Source: Citromicrobium sp. UBA3494 (lineage in GTDB: Bacteria > Pseudomonadota > Alphaproteobacteria > Sphingomonadales > Sphingomonadaceae). From it: 64,000 bases of DNA. The notes below the pieces were generated by a model. That model ran no database searches and had not been told where the DNA came from. It saw nothing but the letters and a program-made list of their open reading frames with translations. Positions 53,704-61,535 of the stretch are shown here, piece after piece. The translations under genes and the position numbers were made by a program. Positions within the stretch are counted from its first letter, which is position 1. Every line of letters starts with the position of its first letter. The stretch is from positions 230,306 through 294,305 of the forward strand of contig DFQH01000004.1 in the NCBI GenBank assembly GCA_002377695.1, in the 5' to 3' direction.

Positions 53704-54530
53704 CACCATCCTCCGCTTGCGCCGCCGCCACCGGACATGCCGCCGCCGAAGCCGCCGAAACCACCGCCGCCTCCGCCACCGAAGCCGCCGCCACCGCCGC
53801 CCCAGCCACCGCCGTCGCCATCATTGAGCATGGAGCCGATAGCGGACCACAGCAGGACGTCGCCCACAGCATCGCCCGCGCCATAGCGCCGCCGCCGGCG
53901 GCCCTTCTTGCCGCGTCCGAAGATGAAGGCGAAGCCGAAGATCAGCGCGATCCACACGATCGCCCCCAGCCAGGTCGAGGCGCTGCGGCGATCATTGCCC
54001 TGCGCGCCAGCTGCGGCCTCAGCCTCCTCGATGGCACGCGCCGTCGCCGGGTCCATGTCGAGCGCCTCGATCATCTGCGCGACGCCTGCGACGATCCCGC
54101 CGGTATAGTCGTCCTGCTTGAAGGCAGGGGTGATCGTGTTGCGGATGATCCGGCCCGATGCTGCGTCGGTCAGGGTAGGGGTGGAGCCGTAGCCGACCTC
54201 GATGCGGATCTTGCGCTCCTCCTGCGCAACCAGCAACAGCGCGCCCTCGTCGGTTTCCTCGCCGCCGATACCCCAGGCTTGGTAGACGTCCACCGCGTAG
54301 CCTTCCACCGTCTCGCCGCCCAGATCGGGCACGGTCGCCACGATCACCGAACGGCCCGTTTCCCGGTTATAGACACGCAGTCGCTCGTCGAGCTGGGCTT
54401 CGACCGCATCGTCGATCATGTTCGCGCCGTCGTAAACCGGCCCGTCCGGGCGCGGCGGCAGCTCCTGCGCCGCTGCCGGAAGCGCCAGCAGCGCGATGGC
54501 CAGAACGATCAGGGTTCTAATCAGGGTCAC
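53703..54530 (-). CDS. TPM-domain protein with Gly-rich tail (YgcG-like)
   Basis: 275 residues, GTG start overlapping the upstream stop (GTGA). The signal peptide ends LPAAAQE (about residue 23). The TPM domain (25-150) contains YDGANMIDDAVEAQLDERLRVYNRETGRSVIVATV and IRIEVGYGSTPTLTDA. It is followed by a membrane helix (about 190-208), a basic patch KKGRRRRR and a Gly-rich C-terminal tail of about 45 residues. Such proteins accompany LemA widely; some TPM domains have phosphatase or lipid-binding roles. Confidence 0.88.
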   Translation of the reverse strand: MTLIRTLIVLAIALLALPAAAQELPPRPDGPVYDGANMIDDAVEAQLDERLRVYNRETGRSVIVATVPDLGGETVEGYAVDVYQAWGIGGEETDEGALLLVAQEERKIRIEVGYGSTPTLTDAASGRIIRNTITPAFKQDDYTGGIVAGVAQMIEALDMDPATARAIEEAEAAAGAQGNDRRSASTWLGAIVWIALIFGFAFIFGRGKKGRRRRRYGAGDAVGDVLLWSAIGSMLNDGDGGGWGGGGGGFGGGGGGGFGGFGGGMSGGGGASGGW

Positions 54531-55057
54531 GTTGGGGCACCTTCACGGCATTGCGGGGGATGGGGGGCGGCGCGCTTGAGTTCCTCGACCCCGGCAAGCG
54601 TACCCCCGGCAAGGTCGCCAGCACGATAGAGCGGGATCATCGCATTCTCGATAATGCGCTTGGCCCGAACATCGCTGACATCGTTTTCCAGTCCGTAGCC
54701 CACTTCGATCCGCACGCTGCGCTCTTCGGGCGCCACCAGGACGAGCAGGCCGCACTGCGTTGTCTCGTCGCCGATGCCCCATTCGTTGAACGTCTCGTTC
54801 GCCACGTGTTCGATCGTCTCGCCGTCGAGCGAGGCGTCGGTGACAACCACCAGTGCTACGCCCGACGCGCGCCAGTATTCGGTCAGGTTCTTGTCGAGCG
54901 CAGCCTCGGCTGCTGGCGCGAAGATATCGGCCTCGTCAAGCACCGGGCCCTCGGGCCGCTGCGCCAACGGCGTCGCCGCGCTCTCCAGCGAACAGGCGGC
55001 CAGCAGCAGCAGCGGCAGAAGGGCGGCGAGGCAGGCGGGGGGACGCCTTGCGATCAA
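54527..55057 (-). CDS. TPM-domain lipoprotein
   Basis: 176 residues, TTG start whose TGA overlap with the lemA stop (TTGA) gives coupling. The lipobox LLLLAAC (about residues 16-22) is followed by a TPM domain with VLDEADIFAPAAEAALDKNLTEYWRASGVALVVVT and VRIEVGYGLENDVSD. No Gly-rich tail. It is a diverged copy of the next gene. No ATG is available near the signal sequence, so the TTG is preferred. Confidence 0.85.
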   Translation of the reverse strand: MIARRPPACLAALLPLLLLAACSLESAATPLAQRPEGPVLDEADIFAPAAEAALDKNLTEYWRASGVALVVVTDASLDGETIEHVANETFNEWGIGDETTQCGLLVLVAPEERSVRIEVGYGLENDVSDVRAKRIIENAMIPLYRAGDLAGGTLAGVEELKRAAPHPPQCREGAPT

Positions 55058-55725
55058 TTGTCGGTGCCGGTCGCGGCCTGGTTGTCTGCCGAATTGTCGT
55101 TGGCAGGCGCGGCTGCGCTGGGGGCACTCATGTCGTCGAAGTTTACTTCCGGCGCGACTTCACTGCCGGCTTCCGCCTGGAAGGGCTCCATCCGCTCCGC
55201 GCCGTAGATCACGTTGGCGGCGATGGTGGCGGGGAAGGTGCGGATCGTGGTGTTATAGTTCTGCACCGCCTCGTTGTAGCGGTTGCGCGCCACTTCGATG
55301 CGGTTTTCCGTGCCCTCGAGCTGGGTCATCAGGTCCGCGAAGCGCGCCTGGCTCTGCAGTTCGGGATAGCGCTCCACCGTGACGAGCAGGCGCGACAGCG
55401 CGCTGCCCAGCTGGCCCTGCGCCTGGTCGAAACGCTGGATCGCGGCCGGATCGCTCAAGTCGTCGGTGGTCAGCTGGGTTTGCGTGGCGCTCGCGCGCGC
55501 TTCGATCACCTGCGTCAGGATCGCTTCTTCGGACGACGCGGCGGCGCGCACGGTGTTGACCAGATTGGGGACCAGGTCCGCGCGGCGCTGGTAGGCGCTC
55601 TGCACGTCGGCCCAGCGGGCCTTGGCCTCTTCCTCTGCCGTGGGGACCGAGTTGATGCCGCAGCCCGACAGCGCGACAAGGCCGAGCGCGAGCAGGATCG
55701 AACGGACGAAGTTGCGGAACGCCAT
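55054..55725 (-). CDS. lemA: LemA family protein
   Basis: 223 residues. An N-terminal signal/lipobox (ALSGCGIN, residue 22 Cys) is followed by the LemA domain: VQSAYQRRADLVPNLVNTVRAAASSEEAILTQVIEARA, then ENRIEVARNRYNEAVQNYNTTIRTFPA. It has an acidic low-complexity tail. The ATG at 55725 has GGAGAG nine bases upstream. It is the first gene of the four-gene TPM operon. Helical-bundle scaffold of unknown exact role. Confidence 0.93.
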   Translation of the reverse strand: MAFRNFVRSILLALGLVALSGCGINSVPTAEEEAKARWADVQSAYQRRADLVPNLVNTVRAAASSEEAILTQVIEARASATQTQLTTDDLSDPAAIQRFDQAQGQLGSALSRLLVTVERYPELQSQARFADLMTQLEGTENRIEVARNRYNEAVQNYNTTIRTFPATIAANVIYGAERMEPFQAEAGSEVAPEVNFDDMSAPSAAAPANDNSADNQAATGTDN

Positions 55726-55758
55726 CGAATTATCTCTCCGGAAAACTGGTGTATTGCC

Positions 55759-55786
55759 AATATACAACACGGGCGGGCCCGCGCAA
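55759..55786 (-). promoter_or_regulatory. Probable lemA promoter
   Basis: On the minus strand TTGCGC (55786-55781), a 16-base spacer and TATATT (55764-55759), with the lemA ATG 33 bases beyond the -10. The -10 lies in a small imperfect inverted repeat (TGTAT..ATACA). Confidence 0.5.
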
Positions 55787-55863
55787 GGATTCGTGGCACA
55801 GATTGTCTCGCCATGGGTGCTGTGCCAATCGCGCGGACAACTTGCAGAAAGGGGCTTTTGCGC

Positions 55864-56331
55864 ATGTTCAAGGAATTCAAGAAGTTCATCGCGCGCGGCA
55901 ACGTGATTGATCTGGCGGTGGGCGTGGTGATCGGCGCGGCGTTCAGCGGGATCGTCACCCAGCTGACCGACGCGGTGCTGATGCCGGTGATCGGCTGGCT
56001 GTTCGGCGATATCGATTTTTCCAACTGGTTCCTGCTGCTGGGCGACGTGCCCGAGGGTTATGACGGCGCGCTCGACAATTATGCCGAGCTGAAGGAGGCG
56101 GGCGCGACAATGATCGGCTACGGCGCGCTGATCACCGCGATCATCAATTTCCTGATCGTCGCCTTCGCGCTGTTCGTGCTGGTGCGCGGCGTGAACCGCG
56201 TGACCGAGGAAATGCAGCGCAAGCAGGCCGAGGTGGAGGACAGTTCCAAGAGCGACGAGGTGCCGACCGACCCGCAGCTGGATGTGCTCAAGAAGATCCT
56301 TGCGGAGCTGAAAGATGGGAGCGGAAAATGA
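55864..56331 (+). CDS. mscL: Large-conductance mechanosensitive channel
   Basis: 155 residues. FKEFKKFIARGNVIDLAVGVVIGAAFSGIVTQLTDAVLMP is the conserved N-terminal helix and pore helix 1; the second helix is ALITAIINFLIVAFALFVLVRGVN, and the C-terminal bundle ends DVLKKILAELKDG. It forms a homopentameric pore that opens under membrane tension. The ATG at 55864 is the standard MFKEF start with AAAGGGG upstream. Its stop overlaps the next gene's start (ATGA). Confidence 0.96.
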   Translation: MFKEFKKFIARGNVIDLAVGVVIGAAFSGIVTQLTDAVLMPVIGWLFGDIDFSNWFLLLGDVPEGYDGALDNYAELKEAGATMIGYGALITAIINFLIVAFALFVLVRGVNRVTEEMQRKQAEVEDSSKSDEVPTDPQLDVLKKILAELKDGSGK

Positions 56332-56561
56332 CGAAGAAAGAACTGCTCAAAAAATGGATTCTCGATGCTCTGCAGGACGACGGCGATAGCACCGTGACCG
56401 AAGTTGCGAAGCATATCTGGGTCAATCACGAAGCCGACCTGAAGCAGGCGGGCGACCTGCTGTACACGTGGCAATACGATATGCGGTGGGTGGCTCAGGA
56501 GCTTCAGGACAACCACCTTATCGTCAAGCGCAAGACTGATAGGAAATGGGCCCTTCGATAG
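56328..56561 (+). CDS. Small protein of unknown function, winged-helix-like
   Basis: 77 residues, beginning MTKKELLKKWILDALQDDG. The pattern TVTEVAKHIWVNHEADLK, then YTWQYDMRWVAQELQDNHLI and VKRKTDRKWAL suggests a helix-turn-helix followed by a small wing, as in winged-helix proteins. Base composition is A/T-richer than in its neighbours. It is coupled to mscL through ATGA, and the ssrA promoter starts right behind it. I do not know the family. Confidence 0.65.
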   Translation: MTKKELLKKWILDALQDDGDSTVTEVAKHIWVNHEADLKQAGDLLYTWQYDMRWVAQELQDNHLIVKRKTDRKWALR

Positions 56562-56571
56562 GACCTGACAC

Positions 56572-56599
56572 TTCACATTAAGTTCGAGAGCCCTATATA
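56572..56599 (+). promoter_or_regulatory. ssrA promoter
   Basis: TTCACA (56572-56577), a 16-base spacer and TATATA (56594-56599), predicting initiation near 56606, just before the first RNA hairpin. Confidence 0.6.
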
Positions 56600-56605
56600 G
56601 GTCGG

Positions 56606-56957
56606 TGCCGGTTTCGACCGGCTATGGTGATAAACTGCGGTGTATAATAGACGCAATGGACCCGGGGGCAGTACCCGGCGGCTCCACCAAAAGGCCCGGC
56701 CTTACGCGAGAGGGGCGGGCTTCCTGATGGGGCCGAACCAGGATCGACATGCGTTGAAAGGCACCGTTTTTGCCCGGAATGAGCACTCCGTAAAAAGCTC
56801 TTTTCACAAGTGCCAACGATAACGAAGCACTCGCTCTCGCTGCGTAATTTGATGGCCTAACGGCCTGAATTTACAAAGCTAAAGCGCGGTTGGACCGACC
56901 GGGCAACAGAACGGATACCGGGGGCCCGGGGGAGCCTAGCAACAGAATCCCCCACCT
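56606..56957 (+). ncRNA. ssrA: Two-piece (circularly permuted) tmRNA
   Basis: The acceptor piece comes first: a TTCG-capped stem (56607-56622), a T-arm CCGGG/CCCGG (56662-56666 with 56674-56678) and the 3' end CGGCTCC-A-CCA (56679-56689). An excised segment (56690-56728) separates it from the coding piece, which begins GGGGCCG at 56729. GGGGCCG pairs with CGGCTCC over seven base pairs with a G-U pair at position 3, the alanine identity element. The tag frame starts at the GCC at 56812 and reads ANDNEALALAA then TAA. It rescues stalled ribosomes with SmpB and marks the products for proteolysis. The T-loop is GGCAGTA rather than TTCGANN. The 5' and 3' ends are estimated from structure. Confidence 0.92.
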
Positions 56958-57015
56958 TCCCCATCTTGAAATGATCGCATTCCTCCGTCAGCTTGGCCTG
57001 AACAGGGGGATGACC

Positions 57016-57522
57016 ATGCTTTCTGCGATCCTTTTTGCCACGGCCGCTGCGGCTTCATCGGATTCTGCGGTCGGCTGGACCGTCAACGACTATCCTGGCA
57101 CGGAGCTTTGCGCTGCCCGGCGCTATGTGAAGGGCAAGACAGCGTGGGAACTGCGCATGTCGCCCGATGGTGCGGTCAGCATTGTACTTCCCGCCAAAAA
57201 CCCCAAGGGATTCGGGCCTGACGACAGGTTCGCGGTCGCTTTTTTCAAGGGGGCGGATCAGAGCGATCGCATTGCCCGATACTTCGCCGAAGGCTTCGTT
57301 GGCGAAAATTCCGTCGGGTACCTGTTAATGACCTACACCACCGCGCAGGCGGACAAGAGCAACACGGACCGTTTCCTGCGGGATTTCTCGCAGACAGGCC
57401 GGATCACGATCAGTTTCGAGGGCGAACAGTTCCTGTCCATCACGATCCCCCGATCGCGGCAGGCGGTGGTGGGCCAGATGTCAGCGTGCCTGTCTGCGGT
57501 CGCCGAAGGCAGGGATTTCTAG
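57016..57522 (+). CDS. Uncharacterised secreted protein
   Basis: 168 residues. A short signal peptide (MLSAILFATAAAASSDS) precedes a soluble domain with WTVNDYPGTELCAARRYVKGKTAWELRMSPDGA and a second Cys near the end (MSACLSAV), so one disulfide is possible. I do not recognise a family. AGGGGG is six bases upstream of the ATG at 57016; the ATG at 57010 sits too close to it. It follows ssrA and is convergent with the next gene, overlapping by four bases. Confidence 0.7.
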   Translation: MLSAILFATAAAASSDSAVGWTVNDYPGTELCAARRYVKGKTAWELRMSPDGAVSIVLPAKNPKGFGPDDRFAVAFFKGADQSDRIARYFAEGFVGENSVGYLLMTYTTAQADKSNTDRFLRDFSQTGRITISFEGEQFLSITIPRSRQAVVGQMSACLSAVAEGRDF

Positions 57523-57770
57523 GCCGGATTGTCGCGCGTTACAGGCGCGACCTTCTCACCTCGCTCGAATTTTAGGCAGTCGAGGATCTTCGCGCCTGCC
57601 ATGAAAACCGCGCCGGTGCAGGCGAGGAACAGCAGCTTGCCGCCCCAGCCGGGATATTGCGTGAGGTAGTTCGCACTGCGGCTCGTCGCGCCCAGCGCCA
57701 GCGCGTAGATGATCAGAAACGCCTCGAACCGGGTCTTGATCACGAACAGGCGTGAGATTTTGCGAAGCAT
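57519..57770 (-). CDS. Small two-helix membrane protein
   Basis: 83 residues, beginning MLRKISRLFVIKTRFEAFLI. Two hydrophobic helices (about 14-30 and 43-63) with a short charged C-terminus. The start has AAGGA seven bases upstream. Proteins of this kind (FVIKTRFEAFLIIYALALGA) are common hypotheticals in sphingomonads. The function is unknown. Confidence 0.7.
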   Translation of the reverse strand: MLRKISRLFVIKTRFEAFLIIYALALGATSRSANYLTQYPGWGGKLLFLACTGAVFMAGAKILDCLKFERGEKVAPVTRDNPA

Positions 57771-57893
57771 TCATCATCCTTAACGCGCGGGGCCAATTTC
57801 CGTCGCAAGCAGCGTGCCAACCGTGCATTGCCGCGAGTCGGGAAAGTTAACGTGCGGGCCAGTGTAAGCGTGCCCGACATGGTGGCCAGTGCG

Positions 57894-59144
57894 TTAACTC
57901 AATTCGCTAAGGCCGAGCGCGTCGAGAAGCGCGTTTCGCGCGGTTTCGACCTCTTCGGCCAGAGCGTCCGTCCCAAGCTGGGTCGGTTCGATGCTCTCCG
58001 GCCAGTGGTTAGCGATCACCGCTTCGATCCGATCCGCCTTCGCCTCGTCCAGCAGGAAGCGCGGATCGACCGTGGCCGGGTCCGCCACCACCCGAAGCCG
58101 CAGGCAGGCGGGGCCGCCGCCATTGGCCATGGACTGGCGCACGTCGACCGGGATCACCTGCCGGATCGGACCGTTGCCTGCGGTCATTTCTTCGCAGAAG
58201 CGCCAGACGCTTGTCGACTCGCGGCATTCGCTCGGCACGATCAGCGCCATCGTGCCGTCGGGCAGGGTGACGAGCTGCGCGTTGAACAGGTAGGTGCGGA
58301 TCGCCTCTTCCAGACTGACCGCCTCTTCGGGCACTTCGACCAGTTCGAGCGCGGGGAAGGCCTCCCGCATCGCGCCATAAGCGGCCCGGGGATCGGCAAA
58401 GGCGCGCGCGTGGGTGAACAGCACGCGCTCGTTGGCCACGGCGACCACGTCGTTGTGAAAAGCCCCGGCCTCGATCGCTTCGGGGTTCTGTTCGACGAAC
58501 AGCGCGCGCGCGGGATCGAGGCCATGCTTGCGTGCCACTGCCCGGCTCGCCTGTTCGTGCTGGCGGGCGGGGAATTTTCCGCCGGGGCGGCCATAGACGA
58601 ACACCTCGACGCCGGGCTCACCGTGGCTCTCGCAAAGCCGCATGTGGTTTGCCGCGCCCTCGTCACCGAAAGCGGGCGGCACTGCATCGTGCACCGCGAA
58701 GTGCTGCGTGTCGCCAAAGGCGATGTCCAGCTGCGCCTTGGTGTCCTGCCATTCCTGCGCGCGGTGGAGCATGGTGATGAGGTTGGCGGGCGTCAGATGG
58801 CAGCGCCCGTCGCGCGTGTCGGGGGCAGGAGAAACCGTCGCCGCGTTGGCGGTCCACATCGCGGAGGCGGACCACGGCGCAGCGCGCAGCGCGGGGTCGG
58901 CGGTTTCGTCGAGCGACAGCGCGTCGGAAAGCGCGCCGTTCGGGCGTGGCAGCGGCAGCAGGAAGCCCTGCGGGAGGCCGCGTTGCATATTGCCGCGCAT
59001 CTTGGCGAGGCCCTGCAGCGCCGCCTCGCGCGGGTGGCTGGTCTGCCCGCCATGGCTCGCGCTGGCGATATTGCCGAGGCTGAGCCCTGCGTAGTTGTGC
59101 GAGGGGCCGATGATACCGTCGAAATTGATTTCTGTGAGCTTCAT
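57894..59144 (-). CDS. astB: N-succinylarginine dihydrolase
   Basis: 416 residues, slightly shorter than in E. coli. INFDGIIGPSHNYAGLSLGNIAS at the N-terminus, MWTANAATVSPAPDTRDGRCHLTPANL and SMANGGGPACLRLRV near the C-terminus are diagnostic; the last two contain the catalytic His and Cys. It hydrolyses N2-succinylarginine to succinylornithine, ammonia and CO2 in the arginine succinyltransferase pathway. It lies downstream of astA, separated by a REP-like repeat. An inverted repeat GTTAACG/CGTTAAC (57846-57898) overlaps its stop codon and may end the transcript. Confidence 0.96.
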   Translation of the reverse strand: MKLTEINFDGIIGPSHNYAGLSLGNIASASHGGQTSHPREAALQGLAKMRGNMQRGLPQGFLLPLPRPNGALSDALSLDETADPALRAAPWSASAMWTANAATVSPAPDTRDGRCHLTPANLITMLHRAQEWQDTKAQLDIAFGDTQHFAVHDAVPPAFGDEGAANHMRLCESHGEPGVEVFVYGRPGGKFPARQHEQASRAVARKHGLDPARALFVEQNPEAIEAGAFHNDVVAVANERVLFTHARAFADPRAAYGAMREAFPALELVEVPEEAVSLEEAIRTYLFNAQLVTLPDGTMALIVPSECRESTSVWRFCEEMTAGNGPIRQVIPVDVRQSMANGGGPACLRLRVVADPATVDPRFLLDEAKADRIEAVIANHWPESIEPTQLGTDALAEEVETARNALLDALGLSELS

Positions 59145-59153
59145 TCAGAACTC

Positions 59154-59248
59154 CGCTCGCCCTGAGCTTGTCAAAGGGCTGTTCTTCGCTTTGGGACCCG
59201 CTCCCCGAAAGGAAATGGCAGGGCTTCGACAGGCTCGGCCCGAACGGG
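59154..59248. repeat. REP-like inverted repeat inside the ast operon
   Basis: The left arm starts CGCTCGCCCTGAGCTTGTCA (from 59154) and the right arm is AGGGCTTCGACAGGCTCGG (from 59220). It is the same family as 52921-53011, in the 119-bp space between astA and astB. Confidence 0.8.
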
Positions 59249-59263
59249 TTCGGTCAAACTGGA

Positions 59264-60277
59264 TTATCTGGCCACGCTCCATACGGTATCGCCCTTGCCG
59301 ACGCCCAGCGCCTGGGCCCCGGCATCGTCGATGGCGATCTCCTCGCCTTCGACAGTGCGCTTGCCGTAGCAGCAACGGAAATCGGTGAGCGTGCCGCTCG
59401 CCAGCAGCGCCCGTTCCCCTGCCTCCCCGTCGACCGCATCGAGCGTACGCGGCTTCGCATCCGCCACGCTCACCACATTGTCGGTTCGCGCCAGCATCGT
59501 CGGGCCGCCATCGAAAATGTCGACGTAATTCTCGAAGCGGAAGCCCTCCTTCTCCAGCATCCGCATCGCCGCGCGGCCCGTGGGGTGGGGCAAGCCGATC
59601 ACCTCGCGCGCGTCGTCGTCCAGCATGGCGACATAGACCGGGTGCTTGGGCATCAGGTCGGCGATGAACTGGTTGCCGTTGATCGCGTTGAAATAGTCCG
59701 CTTCCTGGAAGCTCATCCCGAAGAAGCGCCCGGCGACACCGTCCCAGAAGGGCGAGCCGCCGCGATCGTCGATGATCCCGCGCAACTCCGCGATGACCCG
59801 TTCGGCAAAGCGCTGGCGGTGCATCGCGATGAACAGGTAACGGCTGCGCGCCAGCAGCAGGCCGAGCCCGCCTGCGCGCTCGTTGGGATGGAGAAACAGC
59901 CCGCCGACTTCGCTGCATCCTTCCAGATCGGTGGACAGGCTCAGCATTTCGGCGCGCACCGTGCGGTCGAGTTCCTTGGAATACTGCGTCAGCGTGTTGA
60001 GCCGGTAGGAGTAGAACGGCCATTGCTGGCCGACCTGCGTCATCAGCTGGCAGGTGCCGCGCACCGCGCCGGTCTCGGTATTCTCAAGCACCAGGACGAA
60101 GGTTTCGTCGGTAAGCGTGTCGCCGGTATTGGCGAAGGCCTTGGCCGAAGTCGCCAGCTTGCCCGCCAGCGCATCGCGGTCGGCAGGCAGGTTGGTGAAC
60201 CCGCCACCGGTCAGCTTGGCCATCTCGTACAGGTGTTCGAGGTCATCCTCGCGCGAGGGGCGGATCACGAAGCTCAT
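59264..60277 (-). CDS. astA: Arginine N-succinyltransferase
   Basis: 337 residues. VIRPSREDDLEHLYEMAKLTGGGFTNLP, RAEMLSLSTDLEGCSEVGGLFLHPNER and FDGGPTMLARTDNV are conserved features of AstA. It transfers succinyl from succinyl-CoA to the alpha-amino group of arginine, opening the ammonia-producing AST pathway. The ATG at 60277 overlaps the stop of the upstream M20 hydrolase gene by four bases (ATGA) and has AAGGAAA upstream. Alphaproteobacterial AstA is a single chain, as here. Confidence 0.95.
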   Translation of the reverse strand: MSFVIRPSREDDLEHLYEMAKLTGGGFTNLPADRDALAGKLATSAKAFANTGDTLTDETFVLVLENTETGAVRGTCQLMTQVGQQWPFYSYRLNTLTQYSKELDRTVRAEMLSLSTDLEGCSEVGGLFLHPNERAGGLGLLLARSRYLFIAMHRQRFAERVIAELRGIIDDRGGSPFWDGVAGRFFGMSFQEADYFNAINGNQFIADLMPKHPVYVAMLDDDAREVIGLPHPTGRAAMRMLEKEGFRFENYVDIFDGGPTMLARTDNVVSVADAKPRTLDAVDGEAGERALLASGTLTDFRCCYGKRTVEGEEIAIDDAGAQALGVGKGDTVWSVAR

Positions 60278-61467
60278 GCCAGATTTCCTTCGGCCAGGCG
60301 GCTGATGACAAGCGCGGAAAGCGCGGCGCGTTCCTTCAGACTGGGCACGATCATGAATTCGTCCGCCGAGTGGATCTTGCCGCCACGCACGCCCATCGTA
60401 TCGACCACCGGCACCCCGGTTGCCGCGATATTGTTGCCGTCGCACACGCCGCCGGTCGATTTCCAGTCGATATCCTGTCCCAGCTTTGCCCCGCATTCGC
60501 GCACCAGATCGAACAGCGCCTGCGCCTTGCGATCGACCGGCTTGGGCGGGCGGGAAATGCCGCCGTGGACCGCTATCTCCACCTCGCGCGACTGCTGCAC
60601 CGTGCCGATCACCTCGGTCAGCTGCTGCGCGAAGCGTTCGGCCGCGTCGGGCGCCTTGGGGCGGATGTTGAACCGCAGCACGGCATGATCGGGCACGACG
60701 TTGTTGGCAGAGCCGCCCTCGATCTTCGCCGGGTTGATCGAGATATCTTCCTGCTGCAGCTTTTCCAGCTTCAGCGCGATGTCCGAGGCGGCGAGCACCG
60801 CGTTGCGCCCGTCCTGCGGGTTGCGCCCTGCATGCGCGGCAAGCCCCTTGATGGTAAGCGCGTAATTGCCGCTTCCCCCGCGCGCATGGGCCAGCGTGCC
60901 CTCGGGCGTGGCAGCGGGTTCGTAGGTCAGGGCCGCGTATTTGCCCTGCGCCAGCTGTTCGATCAGCGGCGCGGAGGAAAGCGAACCGGTTTCCTCATCC
61001 GCGTTGATAAGCACGTCATAGCCAAGCATTTCGCCGCGCCCGCTGCGCTCGACCGCCATCAGCGCATGCAGCATCACCGCGATGCCGCCCTTCATGTCGG
61101 CGGTGCCCGGTCCGTTGACCGTGTGATCGTCCAGCCAGGTGTTCTGCTGGAAGGGATGATCGGGCGGGAAGACGGTGTCCATGTGTCCGGTCAGGATCAG
61201 GCGGCGCTGCGCGTCGGGGCGAACGCGGCAGATCAGGTGCCTGCCATTCGCCACCTCGACCTCGTGCCCATCGCCGTCGATGGCGGTGACCGGTGCGGGA
61301 TCGACCAGTTCGACCTCCCCGGGCAGCGCGGAAAAAGCCTCGCTCAACTCGCTCGCCATCTTCGCCAGGCCTTCGAGGTGGCCGGTGCCGCTGTTGATCG
61401 CGGACCAGCGCAGTGCCTGTTCGCACATGGCCTCGCCATCGATGCTGTCGATCATATCGCTATCCAT
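60274..61467 (-). CDS. M20-family metallohydrolase of the ast operon
   Basis: 397 residues. GHMDTVFPPDHPF and GTADMKGGIAVMLHAL supply His/Asp ligands of the first metal site, and NADEETGSLSS the catalytic Glu pair; the family is closest in style to glutamate carboxypeptidase (CPG2). It is coupled to astA by ATGA and is transcribed first. Since the AST pathway ends by releasing succinate from N-succinylglutamate, and no AstE is in the window, it may perform that step, which is inference. ATGs at 61467 and 61455 are both possible starts. Confidence 0.88.
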   Translation of the reverse strand: MDSDMIDSIDGEAMCEQALRWSAINSGTGHLEGLAKMASELSEAFSALPGEVELVDPAPVTAIDGDGHEVEVANGRHLICRVRPDAQRRLILTGHMDTVFPPDHPFQQNTWLDDHTVNGPGTADMKGGIAVMLHALMAVERSGRGEMLGYDVLINADEETGSLSSAPLIEQLAQGKYAALTYEPAATPEGTLAHARGGSGNYALTIKGLAAHAGRNPQDGRNAVLAASDIALKLEKLQQEDISINPAKIEGGSANNVVPDHAVLRFNIRPKAPDAAERFAQQLTEVIGTVQQSREVEIAVHGGISRPPKPVDRKAQALFDLVRECGAKLGQDIDWKSTGGVCDGNNIAATGVPVVDTMGVRGGKIHSADEFMIVPSLKERAALSALVISRLAEGNLA

Positions 61468-61535
61468 ATGCCGGGCGGTCTAGTCGCGCCGGGCGAGGCT
61501 TGCAATCGCGGCCCCGGCATCGGATCAGGGGCGCT

